Of a stretch of DNA of 64,000 nucleotides, positions 35,856 to 44,944 are shown one piece after another (position 1 is the stretch's first letter; each line of letters begins with the position of its first letter). The position numbers and the translations under genes are program-made. The notes under the pieces were generated by a model. That model did no database searches. It was not told the origin of the DNA and saw only the letters and a list, made by a program, of their open reading frames with translations. The stretch covers positions 1,178,001-1,242,000 of the forward strand of contig NZ_KE386496.1 in NCBI RefSeq assembly GCF_000427445.1, in the 5' to 3' direction. Origin of the DNA: Methylocapsa acidiphila B2. GTDB lineage: Bacteria > Pseudomonadota > Alphaproteobacteria > Rhizobiales > Beijerinckiaceae.

Positions 35856-36920
35856 CTAAGCGGCGGCGCTTTCTCCGTCGAGGAAGAAGGTTCCGCGCAG
35901 AAAGCGGATCGGGACCTTCTCGCCGGGGCGCAAATTGGCCGAGGTCGGCGCGTCGATCTCGACGCGTCCGGCCTCGAAGGGAACCGCGATCTCCGCCCTC
36001 CTCGTCGCGCCGCTGCGGCGCAGGGCCACGATCTCGGCCTCGAGGCCATTCGCGGCGGCTTCGCCGATCGCGATGTCATGCGGGCGCACGAAAAGCCTTC
36101 CGCTGCCATTGCGGCCGGATTTGCCCGGAAGCGCCAGTTCATGCCCGCCGATGAAGATGCGCCCCCCGCGAAGATCGGCCCGTAGCGCGCTCGCCTCGCC
36201 GATGAAGCCATGCACGAAGGGCGTCGCGGGGTGATCGTAAATATCGTCGGGCGAGCCGATCTGCTCGATGCGCCCGCCGTTCAAGACGGCGACCCGATCG
36301 GCGAGTTCGAGCGCCTCATCCTGGTCATGGGTCACGAATGTGGTCGTATGCCCGGTTTGCTGATGCAGCTCGCGGAGCCAGGCACGTAGATCGCGGCGCA
36401 CCTTCGCGTCGAGCGCGCCGAAGGGCTCGTCGAGCAGGAGCACGCGCGGCTCGACCGCGAGGGCGCGGGCCAGCGCCACGCGCTGCCTTTGGCCCCCGGA
36501 CAATTGGCCGGGCCTGCGCTTCTCGAGCCCGCTCAACTGGACGAGATCGAGCAATTCCAGCGTGCGGCGGCGGATCTCCGCCTTCGGCGGCCGCAATTCG
36601 CGCCCGCGAACGTCGAGCCCGAACGCGATATTCTCGCCGACGGTCAGGTTCTTGAACAGCGCGTAATTCTGGAAGACGAAACCAACGCGCCGCTCCTGCA
36701 CGGATTTTTGCGAGGCGTCCTCGTCGCCGAAATAGACCGAGCCGGAATCAGGAAATTCGAGGCCGGCGATGATCCGCAAAAGCGTCGTCTTGCCGGACCC
36801 GGACGGTCCGAGCAAGGCCACGAGCTCGCCGCTTCCGACCTCGAGCGACACGCCGTCGAGGACGGGACGGGCGCTTCCCCCGACGAAATTCTTGGTGATG
36901 TCGACCGTGCGTATTTGCAT
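35856..36920 (-). CDS. cysA: Sulfate/thiosulfate ABC importer ATPase
   Basis: CysA powers sulfate uptake. The 354-residue protein has Walker [10 protein letters not shown], signature [15 protein letters not shown], Walker [13 protein letters not shown] and a C-terminal regulatory domain with TOBE-like strands (about residues 235-350), all typical of CysA. AGGAGAG stands nine bases before the ATG. It is last gene of the leftward operon cysT-cysW-cysA and begins 30 bp after cysW. Confidence 0.95.
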   Translation of the reverse strand: MQIRTVDITKNFVGGSARPVLDGVSLEVGSGELVALLGPSGSGKTTLLRIIAGLEFPDSGSVYFGDEDASQKSVQERRVGFVFQNYALFKNLTVGENIAFGLDVRGRELRPPKAEIRRRTLELLDLVQLSGLEKRRPGQLSGGQRQRVALARALAVEPRVLLLDEPFGALDAKVRRDLRAWLRELHQQTGHTTTFVTHDQDEALELADRVAVLNGGRIEQIGSPDDIYDHPATPFVHGFIGEASALRADLRGGRIFIGGHELALPGKSGRNGSGRLFVRPHDIAIGEAAANGLEAEIVALRRSGATRRAEIAVPFEAGRVEIDAPTSANLRPGEKVPIRFLRGTFFLDGESAAA

Positions 36921-36950
36921 GGCGTCAAACTCTCCTGTGGCCTTGCCGCC

Positions 36951-37868
36951 TCAATGTCCGCGCGTCTTTGCGGAGTGGCCATCCTTGAAGCGGCCTTCCA
37001 GCAGGCTTTTCGCCGCGAGCGTCACCAGAGCCAGCAGAGCGAGCAGCGAGGCGACGGCGAAGGCGGCCGTGATGTTATATTCATTGTAGAGAATTTCGAC
37101 CTGAAGCGGCATGGTGTTGGTGAGGCCGCGAATATGGCCTGAGACAACCGAGACGGCGCCGAACTCGCCCATAGCGCGGGCGTTGCACAAGAGCACGCCA
37201 TACAGCAGCGCCCATTTCACATTGGGCAGAGTCACCCGGAAAAATGTCGCGAGCCCGCTCGCGCCGAGCGACAGGGCGACTTCCTCCTCCGACGTTCCCT
37301 GATCCTCCATCAAGGCGATGAGCTCGCGCGCGACGAAGGGAAAGGTGACGAAGATGGTCGCAAGCACAATGCCTGGAACCGCAAAAATGATTTCGAGGCC
37401 ATGCGCTTTCAGCCAGGGGCCGAGAAGGCCCTGGGCTCCAAACAGGAGCACATAGATAAGGCCCGCGACGACCGGCGAGACGGAGAAGGGCAGATCAATC
37501 AAAGTGATCAGAAAGCTTTTCGCCGGAAAGCGAAATTTGGCGATCGCCCAGGCCGCGGCAAGGCCGAAGACGACGTTCAAAGGCACGGCGATGGCGGCGA
37601 CCAGGAGCGTGAGCCGGATCGCGCTTTGCGCATCGGGCTCGGCGAGCGCGGCCAAATAGGCCAAGGCGCCTTTCGCGAAGGCCTCGTAGAACACGACGGC
37701 GAGCGGCAGGATGAGAAAAAGCGCCAGGAAGATCAGAGAGACGGCGATGAGAACGCCGGCCAGGAGCGGGCTCTCTCCCGTCGCCGCTCCGCGGCCGCGG
37801 GAACGGCTTATCCGTGTCCAGACGCTTTCCGCCGTCTCAGGCGCCCATTGGGCGATGGTTTCGGTCAT
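36951..37868 (-). CDS. cysW: Sulfate ABC importer permease subunit CysW
   Basis: The 305-residue inner-membrane protein has six spans and the ATPase-docking EAA loop (EEEVALSLGASGLATFFRVT). The segment NARAMGEFGAVSVVSGHIRG is diagnostic of CysW. The start at 37868 overlaps the cysT stop in an ATGA arrangement, with AAGGAG upstream in the cysT tail; a much longer open frame extending to 38297 is the cysT gene read in another frame. Pairs with CysT to form the channel. Confidence 0.95.
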   Translation of the reverse strand: MTETIAQWAPETAESVWTRISRSRGRGAATGESPLLAGVLIAVSLIFLALFLILPLAVVFYEAFAKGALAYLAALAEPDAQSAIRLTLLVAAIAVPLNVVFGLAAAWAIAKFRFPAKSFLITLIDLPFSVSPVVAGLIYVLLFGAQGLLGPWLKAHGLEIIFAVPGIVLATIFVTFPFVARELIALMEDQGTSEEEVALSLGASGLATFFRVTLPNVKWALLYGVLLCNARAMGEFGAVSVVSGHIRGLTNTMPLQVEILYNEYNITAAFAVASLLALLALVTLAAKSLLEGRFKDGHSAKTRGH

Positions 37869-38716
37869 TGACCGAATCTCCTTCTGTTCCAGGCCTGGAT
37901 GAGGTTGATGATCAAGAGGATGGAAAAGGATGCAAGAAGCATCAGCGTCGCGATCGCGGTCGCGCCGGCGTAGTCGAATTGCTCGAGCTTCACGATGATG
38001 AGAAGGGGCGCGATTTCCGAGACATAGGGCAGATTGCCCGCGATGAAGATCACCGATCCATATTCGCCGACGCCGCGCGCGAAGGCCAGAGCGAAGCCCG
38101 TCATGAGCGCCGGCGTGAGAGCAGGCAGGACGACCCGCCAAAGCGTTTGGATGCGCGTGGCGCCGAGCGTGGCGGAGGCCTCCTCTACATCGGCTTCGAG
38201 CTCGGCGATCACCGGCTGCACGGTGCGGACGATGAACGGCAGGCCGATGAAGACCAAGGCCACGCCGATGCCGAGCGGCGTGTAGGCGATCTGCCATCCG
38301 AGCGGCGCGATCAGCGAGCCGATCAAGCCGTTCGGCGCATAAATAGCGGCGAGGGAAATGCCGGCCACCGCGGTCGGAAGGGCGAAGGGCAGATCGACGG
38401 CGGCGTCGAGCAGGCGCCGGCCCGGAAATTCATAGCGCGAGAGAACCCAGGCGACGATTCCGCCGAATAGGACATTTATCGCGGCCGCCGCCAAAGCAAT
38501 GCTGAAGCTCGTCCGCAGCGCCGCGAAAATGCGCGGCTCGGTCGCGATGTTCCACAGGCCGGAAAGGCCGAGGCTGCTCGCGCGGAGAACGAGCGCGCCG
38601 AGGGGGATGAGGACGATCACGCTGAGATAGACCAGCGTATAGCCGAGAGTCAGTCCGAAGCCCGGGATGATTGAATTGCGCTTTATCGCCACGGACACGC
38701 TCGAAAGGCCCTTCAT
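37865..38716 (-). CDS. cysT: Sulfate ABC importer permease subunit CysT (CysU)
   Basis: The 283-residue protein is the partner permease: six spans, the family segment DLPFALPTAVAGISLAAIYA and the EAA loop EEASATLGATRIQTLWRV, with ARGVGEYGSVIFIAGN near the end. It is first gene of the operon, so its upstream region should carry the sulfur-responsive promoter. The periplasmic sulfate-binding protein gene (sbp or cysP), often located first, is missing; the 228 bp upstream are non-coding. Confidence 0.95.
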   Translation of the reverse strand: MKGLSSVSVAIKRNSIIPGFGLTLGYTLVYLSVIVLIPLGALVLRASSLGLSGLWNIATEPRIFAALRTSFSIALAAAAINVLFGGIVAWVLSRYEFPGRRLLDAAVDLPFALPTAVAGISLAAIYAPNGLIGSLIAPLGWQIAYTPLGIGVALVFIGLPFIVRTVQPVIAELEADVEEASATLGATRIQTLWRVVLPALTPALMTGFALAFARGVGEYGSVIFIAGNLPYVSEIAPLLIIVKLEQFDYAGATAIATLMLLASFSILLIINLIQAWNRRRFGQ

Positions 38717-38944
38717 TTTTGCTGCTCAAGCTGTTTCTTCCTGGATGTGCGCGAAGGAACGAGGCGTGCGAAGCAGCTTATAGAGTCTAGATATCTTATG
38801 GACTAAATAAAGCATGGTGAAGCTGGGGTGACAAGGGGCAAATTTAACAAATTAATATTGTATTATTTAATTATTCCTCGCCAATTGCTGTTGTTTGCCC
38901 TATATCCCAGCCGAACCACTCCGGCCGCTGTCGTTCGTTGAGCC
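38717..38944. promoter_or_regulatory. Divergent control region of the sulfate-assimilation genes
   Basis: The stretch lies between cysT (leftward) and the DUF2849-cysI-cysH unit (rightward). It is far richer in A and T than its surroundings, especially 38830-38875, where promoter-like TAATATTGTATTATT words occur. An interrupted repeat AGTC...GACT spans about 38785-38805. Both operons are likely turned on by sulfur limitation through a CysB-like or related regulator acting here; no site could be matched exactly. Confidence 0.6.
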
Positions 38945-39256
38945 ATGTCGAGCATTATTTCCGCAAATCGCCTTGCCGATGGAATCGTCGTCTATCTCGG
39001 GCCAGATGGATTCTGGCGCGAGACGCTCGCCAAGGCCGCACTTTACGAGGAGGCGGCCGCGGCGGAGGCCGGGTTGCGCGCCGCCCGCGCCGATGTCGCC
39101 TGCAATCTGGTTCTCGATCCCTTTATCGTCGAGGTCGCCCATTCCGAGGGTCGATTGCGCGCCATGCGCATGCGCGACGCGATCCGGGCCGACGGGCCGA
39201 CCATCGAGTTTCCGCCGCGAACGCCCGCGTCGACGGCGCGGATCGTGCAGGACTGA
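38945..39256 (+). CDS. DUF2849 protein of the sulfite-reductase operon
   Basis: The 103-residue protein starts MSSIISANRLADGIVVYLG and carries the DUF2849 pattern (GxVVYL...W...A...DPF-IVEV...MRMRDAIRADGPTIEF). In alphaproteobacteria it is almost always encoded just before cysI, as here, with only 4 bp between the genes. It has no catalytic motif and may assist siroheme or sulfite reductase assembly; that role is inferred from location only. Confidence 0.92.
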   Translation: MSSIISANRLADGIVVYLGPDGFWRETLAKAALYEEAAAAEAGLRAARADVACNLVLDPFIVEVAHSEGRLRAMRMRDAIRADGPTIEFPPRTPASTARIVQD

Positions 39257-39260
39257 CGCC

Positions 39261-40919
39261 ATGTATCGCTATGACGAATTCGACAGATGCTTCGTCGCCG
39301 GCCGGGTCGAGCAGTTTCGAGACCAGGTGGCGCGCAGGCTCTCTGGCGAGATGGACGAGGAGCAGTTCAAGCCGCTGCGGCTGATGAACGGCGTTTATTT
39401 GCAATTGCACGCCTATATGCTCAGGGTCGCCATTCCCTATGGCGTCCTGTCGTCGCGGCAATTGCGCAAGCTCGCCCATATCTCGCGCCGCTACGACAAG
39501 AGCTACGGCCATTTCACGACGCGGCAGAATATTCAGTTCAATTGGCCGGCGCTGGTCGATTGCCCCGCTATTCTCAACGAACTCGCCGAGGTCGAGATGC
39601 ATGCGATCCAGACCTCGGGCAATTGCATCCGCAATGTCACGTGCGATCAATTCGCGGGCGCTGCAGCCGACGAGATCGAGGATCCGCGCCCCTATGCCGA
39701 GATCCTACGGCAATGGTCGTCGCTGCATCCCGAATATTCTTTCCTGCCGCGCAAGTTCAAGATCGCGGTGAACGGCGCCGCCAAGGACCGAGCGGCCTTG
39801 CAGGTCCACGACATCGGCTATCAGATCGTGCGCAACGATCGCGGCGAGACCGGCTTTGCCGTCTATATCGGCGGCGGCATGGGGCGGACGCCTTTCGTCG
39901 CGCATAAAATCCGCGATTTCCTGCCGAAGGCGGATCTTCTCGCCTATACCGACGCGATCCTTCGGATCTACAATCTCGAAGGCCGACGCGACAATAAGTA
40001 CAGAGCCCGGATCAAAATCCTCGTTCATGAAAAAGGTGCCGACGCCATTCGCGACGAAGTCGAGGCCGAGTTCCTCCATCATCGCGACGAGGCGCTGGCC
40101 TTGCCCCAGCCTGAGATCGACCGCATCCGCGCCTATTTCGCGCCGCCGCCGCTGCAAAAGCGCCCGCGCGTTTCCGAGGCCGTCGAGGCGCGCAAGGCGT
40201 CGGATCCCGCCTTCGCTCGATTCATCGCCCATAATGTCTCGGCCCATAAGGCGCCGGGACATGGCATCGTCACCATTTCATTGAAGCCCGTCGGCGGCGT
40301 TCCAGGCGACGCCAGCGCCGAATGGATGGAGGCCATCGCCGATCTCGCCGAGGGCTTTTCGCAAGACGAGATCCGCGTCGCGCATGAGCAGAACCTTGTC
40401 TTGCCGCATGTCGCGCTCGACGATCTCCCGCAAATTTTCGACCGGCTCGCGGAATTGGGCCTCGCCGCCGCCAACATCGGCCTCGCGACCGATATTATCG
40501 CCTGCCCCGGCCTCGATTATTGCGCCCTGGCGACGGCGCGCTCGATCCCGATCGCTCAGCGTCTCTCAGAACGGTTCGGCGACGGCGCCCGCGCGGAAGA
40601 GATCGGCGAGCTGAAGATCAATATTTCCGGCTGCATCAACGCCTGCGGCCATCATCACGTGGGCCATATCGGCATTCTCGGCCTGGAGAAATCCGGCGCC
40701 GAGGCCTATCAGATCACGCTCGGAGGCTCCGCCGACGAGACCTGCGAGATCGGCCAGATCGCGGGCCGCAGCTTCACCTCCGAGGAAGTCGTCGATGCGA
40801 TCGAAACGATCGTCGAGGCCTATTTGAAGATCCGCGCGGACAAGGCCGAGAGCTTTCTCGAGGCCTTTCGGCGCGTCGGCGTCGATCCTTTCCGCGAGGC
40901 GCTTTATGAACGCGCCTGA
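39261..40919 (+). CDS. cysI: Assimilatory sulfite (nitrite/sulfite) reductase hemoprotein
   Basis: This enzyme reduces sulfite to sulfide with six electrons at a siroheme coupled to a [4Fe-4S] cluster. The 552-residue chain shows two ferredoxin-like repeats (first: YGHFTTRQNIQFNWP) and cluster/siroheme cysteines in ACPGLDYC and GCINACGHHH. It is the single-chain alphaproteobacterial type that uses a ferredoxin-like donor; no flavoprotein CysJ is adjacent. ATG 39261 is right after the DUF2849 stop; an apparent longer frame from 38895 overlaps that gene and is rejected. Its 3' end overlaps cysH by 14 bp. Confidence 0.95.
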   Translation: MYRYDEFDRCFVAGRVEQFRDQVARRLSGEMDEEQFKPLRLMNGVYLQLHAYMLRVAIPYGVLSSRQLRKLAHISRRYDKSYGHFTTRQNIQFNWPALVDCPAILNELAEVEMHAIQTSGNCIRNVTCDQFAGAAADEIEDPRPYAEILRQWSSLHPEYSFLPRKFKIAVNGAAKDRAALQVHDIGYQIVRNDRGETGFAVYIGGGMGRTPFVAHKIRDFLPKADLLAYTDAILRIYNLEGRRDNKYRARIKILVHEKGADAIRDEVEAEFLHHRDEALALPQPEIDRIRAYFAPPPLQKRPRVSEAVEARKASDPAFARFIAHNVSAHKAPGHGIVTISLKPVGGVPGDASAEWMEAIADLAEGFSQDEIRVAHEQNLVLPHVALDDLPQIFDRLAELGLAAANIGLATDIIACPGLDYCALATARSIPIAQRLSERFGDGARAEEIGELKINISGCINACGHHHVGHIGILGLEKSGAEAYQITLGGSADETCEIGQIAGRSFTSEEVVDAIETIVEAYLKIRADKAESFLEAFRRVGVDPFREALYERA

Positions 40920-41640
40920 CCTGCCTCTCTTCGGTGACGCCGACACCGCGGCGCGCTTGACCGAAAGGCTCGCGCGGCTGGACGCGGCCAAGCTTTTGCG
41001 CCTCGCGATCGAGGACCTGTTTCCCGGCAAGATCGCCCCCGTCTCGAGCTTCGGCGCGGATTCCGCCGTTTTGCTCCACATGGTCGCGCAAATCGACAAG
41101 GCGACGCCGGTCCTCTTCATCGACACCGGCGTGCTTTTTGCGGAAACGCTCTCCTATCGGGATGCGCTCGTCGCCGCGCTCGATCTCCGCAACGTCATAA
41201 CCATCGAGCCGGAGCCGGCGGCGCTTTCGGCGGAAGATCCGGAACGTTTCCTCTGGGCCTCCAATCCCGACCGCTGCTGCGAAATCCGCAAAGTGATCCC
41301 TCTTGCGAAGGCGCTCGATGGCTTTGAGGCCTGGATCACCGGGCGCAAGCGTTTTCAGGCGCAAACCCGCGCCGGCTTGGCGCTGTTCGAGGCCGACGGC
41401 GGCAGGATCAAGATCAATCCGCTCGCAGGCTGGTCCTCCGATGACATCGAGGCCTATCTCGCAGCCCACGCCCTGCCCCGCCATCCGCTCGTCGCCAAGG
41501 GCTATCCCTCGATCGGCTGCATCGCCTGCACCACGCCGGTAAAGCCCGGCGAGGACCCGCGCGCCGGACGCTGGCGGGACAAAGGCAAGGTCGAGTGCGG
41601 CCTTCACACGCAGGCGCTCGACGCCGTTTCGGACAGATGA
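40906..41640 (+). CDS. cysH: Adenylyl-sulfate (APS) reductase, assimilatory
   Basis: CysH reduces APS (or PAPS) to sulfite using thioredoxin. The 244-residue protein has the PP-loop SSFGADSAVLLH, the Cys124-Cys125 pair (DRCCEIRKV) and Cys205-x2-Cys208 (CIACTTPV) that ligate a [4Fe-4S] cluster, marking the APS-using type, and the catalytic ECGLH near the C-terminus (Cys231). Coding overlap with cysI implies translational coupling. The product delivers sulfite to the CysI enzyme. Confidence 0.95.
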   Translation: MNAPDLPLFGDADTAARLTERLARLDAAKLLRLAIEDLFPGKIAPVSSFGADSAVLLHMVAQIDKATPVLFIDTGVLFAETLSYRDALVAALDLRNVITIEPEPAALSAEDPERFLWASNPDRCCEIRKVIPLAKALDGFEAWITGRKRFQAQTRAGLALFEADGGRIKINPLAGWSSDDIEAYLAAHALPRHPLVAKGYPSIGCIACTTPVKPGEDPRAGRWRDKGKVECGLHTQALDAVSDR

Positions 41641-41643
41641 TTC

Positions 41644-42153
41644 ATGGCATTGTTCAAGAACGACGGCTTCATCGCAGATGAATGGCGCGCCTTGGCGGAA
41701 GACGAGGATATTCCGCTCGACGGCAAGGTCATGGTCAGCCTGGCGCAATGGCGCGCCGGCCGCGAAAGATGGCGGGCCGCCAATTTTCCGATCGGCCTGC
41801 GGCTCGAGGCGGGCGCGCCGGTGCAGGACATCGCGCCGGATCTCGCGCGCTTCACGCTCATCTCCATCGACTTCCCCAAATTCAGCGACGGACGGGGCTT
41901 CTCGATGGCGCGCCTGATCCGCCGCACGGAAGGATTCGCGGGCGAGCTGCGCGCCGTCGGCGACGTCTTGTTCGATCAGCTCCAGCATATGGCGCGTTGC
42001 GGATTCGACGCCTTCGAGATCAAGGACGCGGCGACGATTCGGCTTCTCGAAGCCGGACGCCGACCAGGTCTCGGCCTATTCTACCAGCCGGCGGCAAGCA
42101 GCGATGAAACCGCCGAGCCTTCGCGCCCCTGGGCCCGCCGCGCGGCGCGTTGA
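41644..42153 (+). CDS. DUF934 protein of the sulfur-assimilation operon
   Basis: The 169-residue protein has the DUF934 signature: SIDFPKFSDGRGFSMARLIR and GDVLFDQLQHMARCGFDAFE. It follows cysH after three bases. DUF934 genes are regular companions of cysI and cysH in alpha- and betaproteobacteria; the biochemical role is unknown, perhaps as an assembly or regulatory partner. Its C-terminal 25 residues are low in complexity. Confidence 0.93.
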   Translation: MALFKNDGFIADEWRALAEDEDIPLDGKVMVSLAQWRAGRERWRAANFPIGLRLEAGAPVQDIAPDLARFTLISIDFPKFSDGRGFSMARLIRRTEGFAGELRAVGDVLFDQLQHMARCGFDAFEIKDAATIRLLEAGRRPGLGLFYQPAASSDETAEPSRPWARRAAR

Positions 42154-42226
42154 AGCACGCCGCATCTTCACGGAACCTTGCCCTCGCGAGCCGGTTTTCC
42201 GCCCATGCATTTCATGGAGGGACGCC

Positions 42227-42802
42227 ATGCCCGCGATTCGCGACGCGAAAATTCTCATCATGGCGACCGATGGGTTTGAATATTCGGAACTCGTGAGGCC
42301 GCTTGAAAAATTGAGGGAAGCGGGGGCCATCGTGCAAGTCGCGGCGCCGAAGGGCCCCGCGATCAGAGGATGGAAAGGCGGGGATTGGGGCGAGTCCGTC
42401 GCCGTCGACCTGGACCTGCGCAAGCTCGACGCCGCCAGTTATCATTGCCTGATCTTGCCGGGCGGACAAATGAACCCGGACTCGTTGCGGACCGATGAGG
42501 CCGCGATCGAACTTATTCTCGATTTCTTGAGCATGGGGAAAATCGTGGCGGCGATTTGCCATGCGCCTGCCTTGCTCATCGAAGCCAAGGCGGTGGAGGG
42601 CCGGGAGCTGACGTCCTGGCGGTCGATCAAGACCGACATCGAGAATGCCGGCGGCCACTGGGTCGACCGGCCGGTCGTCGTTGACGACAGCATCATCACA
42701 AGCCAATCCCCGGAGGATCTCGACGCCTTCGTCGCCAAGATCGTCGAGGAGATCGAGACGCGCGAGCATCTCGAAGGCGAGCCATTCCGCGAAAGCGCCT
42801 GA
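42227..42802 (+). CDS. PfpI/DJ-1 family protein (YhbO-like)
   Basis: The 191-residue cytosolic protein has the DJ-1/PfpI fold with the nucleophile Cys111 in AAICHAP and the conserved Glu18 in DGFEYSEL; the LILPGGQMNPDSLR loop is typical. Members act in stress tolerance, with reported glyoxalase or chaperone-like activity. GGAGG lies nine bases before the ATG at 42227; the frame is open further back to 42104 but overlaps the previous gene. Likely separately transcribed. Confidence 0.93.
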   Translation: MPAIRDAKILIMATDGFEYSELVRPLEKLREAGAIVQVAAPKGPAIRGWKGGDWGESVAVDLDLRKLDAASYHCLILPGGQMNPDSLRTDEAAIELILDFLSMGKIVAAICHAPALLIEAKAVEGRELTSWRSIKTDIENAGGHWVDRPVVVDDSIITSQSPEDLDAFVAKIVEEIETREHLEGEPFRESA

Positions 42803-42921
42803 AGGCGGCGCTAGGGTAAGAAAAATCGAGCGGGAAAACAGCGCAAAAGCGCGCTTCCGACCTCCTCGTTCTGCGTGAACCGCTCACCCTGCCGAGCCTT
42901 AGGACGCGGCTCGGACTCTCC

Positions 42922-43203
42922 TCAGTCTATCGTCTCCACGACAGGGAGGAGAATCCGGCGTAGCCCATATAAGATTGGCTGATCCGAGCCTCGCATGGCC
43001 TGGCGAAGGACTTTTTTTTCGTCTTCGCCCACGCTCTGGTCGAACCGCCGCACGGCATGCGCAGTAAATGCGCCAATGGACATTCCATAAGCGCTGGCGG
43101 TTGCGCCGACTTTACCCGCGAAATCAGATCCGATCGAAGCAACTGCGGCTTGCGCGACTTTTTCATTCGAACAGGAATGCACGATTTCAGCGATCAAGCA
43201 CAT
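42922..43203 (-). CDS. Conserved hypothetical protein (93 aa)
   Basis: The small soluble protein has a helical central segment (VASIGSDFAGKVGATASAYG) and the C-terminal block RGSDQPILYGLRRIL, features I associate with short hypothetical proteins of rhizobia that often occur beside nitrogen or stress genes. GAGG lies 10 bases before the ATG. Its upstream region is the AT-rich stretch with a perfect palindrome, so it is probably a regulated gene. Confidence 0.7.
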   Translation of the reverse strand: MCLIAEIVHSCSNEKVAQAAVASIGSDFAGKVGATASAYGMSIGAFTAHAVRRFDQSVGEDEKKVLRQAMRGSDQPILYGLRRILLPVVETID

Positions 43204-43628
43204 GATACCGTTACCTCACGCCCGAATTGACACACAGACTTGGCCTTAGCAGTAGCCGTTTGCTCATATAATGACGCGACCTCTGCTATAATGATATGTT
43301 AAACGTTAATACTAATAGTATTATGACGTCAATACGGATAGTTCTTTTTGCTATGCAGCAAAATACTCACAAAGAGTTGCGCAAAGTTCAAGTTCACGTG
43401 AGCAAATTTATCTATTTTTGAAAAGAACTATTTGCACGTAAGCTGATGCTTGCGTGTTCCCTAATTTTAAGGTGCGGAGACCGCTTTAAAATATAAATCC
43501 TCTAAATAACGGCAAGAGACCACCTCGTCTTTTCAATAGCCAAGAGCATGGTCTAAGTCTCCAAAACGGCTTTGGCGCGGAAAAGTTCCACACGGGATCG
43601 ATAAAAGAATGCGAGTCGCCGCCCGCGC
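43204..43628. promoter_or_regulatory. AT-rich intergenic region with a perfect 17-bp palindrome
   Basis: The 425 bp have no gene and are strikingly AT-rich in a GC-rich genome. At 43307-43323 a perfect inverted repeat TAATACT-AAT-AGTATTA lies about 105 bp ahead of the small gene starting at 43203, flanked by ACGT words on both sides. Several TATAAT-like boxes occur nearby (43280-43295). It looks like an operator-promoter region or an acquired segment. Confidence 0.6.
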
Positions 43629-44783
43629 CTACTGCGGCGCAGCAGATGCAGGCGCAAGCGGCGTGGCGATGATCCGTGAGTCGACCGGCTTATCGCCAAG
43701 CACGGCCTGGACATTGGCGTCCTGCGGCCGAGGCTCAGCAATTTGCGCGCCAATCGTGCGCACGACCTGCGGCGCGTCGCCATAAGCGCCATGGCCGATG
43801 AGCCCGGCGGATTCCTGCGATAGATCATAGACCTTTACGCCGAGTTCCTCGAGCGCGGCGCGGTCGGCCGGGCGGTTCGGATCGAGCGCGCCGAGGCGCG
43901 GACGGTCCCCTGCGAGGGTGCGCGATATCGATAAGGCGCGGTCATTCGCCGAGACAAGAACAAAGACATGTGAAGCGTCAATCCGCGCGATCTGCTGGCG
44001 AAAGACGCTGAGATCGATGTCGGGCGCCGCGAGCATGACGTCGCCGAGTTTCCCGTTCAAGCCGGGACCGCCCGCAATCGCGTTCTCTCGTAAGGCCTCC
44101 ATCGTGAGCCAGGCGCCCATGGAATGCGCAAGGATATGGACGCGGCCGACGCCAGGCGTTTCCGACAGCTGGCGAATAAGCTTCGCCAGAGCGTCGCGCG
44201 AGGCGGTCGCGCTTTCTTTTGCTGCGCCATAGTCGAGCACGCTGCCCGCCGAAGGCCAGGTGAACAGGACGGGGACGCCGCCGAATCGGCCATCGTCCGC
44301 CACTTGCGCGAGGCGGAAGCGCGCCTCGTCATAGCTCGTATTGAAGCCATGCACATGCAGAAGAATATCCCGGTTCGAGCCGATCCGGCCGGAGATATGC
44401 GCCGCGATCTCCGAAACGAAGCCAGTCTCGTCAAGTCCGCGTCGACTCACGACGACAAAATGCTGCTTCGGATCTTCCGAACCGAACGCCGGTCGCTCGA
44501 TCTTGCTCGTCTCATGCCCAGGCGGCACGCTGATCATCTGCAACGAAAGGCGGGGCGCGCCTTCGACGGCGACTTCGCTTGCCGGAGGGCGCTCGCCCTT
44601 GCGCGTCGAGACGACAAACATCGAAATCTTCCGGGCTGACGGGCCGGTATCGGCCGATTCGATGAGACCGTCCGACGCGCAGCCGGAGACAAGCATGAAC
44701 GCGCAAGCTAAGAGCGCCGGCGCGATGCGCATGACGAAGGTTCGGCGCTGCGCCGTCGCGCGCGCCCGGTCGGACTGGACCAT
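43629..44783 (-). CDS. Lipoprotein alpha/beta hydrolase (DUF900 family)
   Basis: The 384-residue protein has an export signal with lipobox LVSGC (cysteine near residue 35), so it is probably lipid-anchored. The hydrolase domain shows LLHVHGFNTSYDEARFR and the nucleophile elbow AHSMGAW, the DUF900 type of esterase-like protein. The true ATG is 44783, preceded by AGAGGAAG; the frame extends five codons further with a TTG. The substrate is unknown. Confidence 0.9.
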   Translation of the reverse strand: MVQSDRARATAQRRTFVMRIAPALLACAFMLVSGCASDGLIESADTGPSARKISMFVVSTRKGERPPASEVAVEGAPRLSLQMISVPPGHETSKIERPAFGSEDPKQHFVVVSRRGLDETGFVSEIAAHISGRIGSNRDILLHVHGFNTSYDEARFRLAQVADDGRFGGVPVLFTWPSAGSVLDYGAAKESATASRDALAKLIRQLSETPGVGRVHILAHSMGAWLTMEALRENAIAGGPGLNGKLGDVMLAAPDIDLSVFRQQIARIDASHVFVLVSANDRALSISRTLAGDRPRLGALDPNRPADRAALEELGVKVYDLSQESAGLIGHGAYGDAPQVVRTIGAQIAEPRPQDANVQAVLGDKPVDSRIIATPLAPASAAPQ

Positions 44784-44906
44784 GTTGCTTCCTCTCAAGG
44801 CGCCAAACCGACCACGTGAGACCCGTTCTGCGTTCGAGGCCTTTCGTAAAGGCCCTCCAGAAGTTACCGAACGATTAACGAGGGCCGGCTCCCGGCATTG
44901 TCGCGA

Positions 44907-44944
44907 TCACGAAAAATTTGGATCGAATCGATCCAAAATCGTGA
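44907..44944. repeat. Intergenic palindrome
   Basis: TTTGGATCGA (44917-44926) and TCGATCCAAA (44928-44937) form a perfect inverted repeat around one central base, and outer arms TCACGA (44907-44912) and TCGTGA (44939-44944) extend it. It sits between two divergent genes (44783 leftward, 45128 rightward) and may be an operator or dispersed repeat. Confidence 0.65.

Noticed and set aside
36951-38297. Longer cysW start at 38297
   Set aside because: The extra 143 codons run through cysT in another frame and match nothing; ATG 37868 with AAGGAG is the real start.
38895-39260. Longer cysI start upstream of 39261
   Set aside because: The extension overlaps the well-supported DUF2849 gene in a different frame.
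40774-41988. 404-codon reverse open frame
   Set aside because: Antisense of cysI, cysH and the DUF934 gene; codon and amino-acid use is that of a shadow frame.
37000-43000. Riboswitch ahead of the sulfur genes
   Set aside because: I looked for SAM-type riboswitch stems in 38717-38944 and saw only AT-rich DNA without the conserved core.
43204-43628. Replication origin
   Set aside because: AT-rich, but I found no cluster of DnaA boxes and none of the usual neighbouring origin genes.
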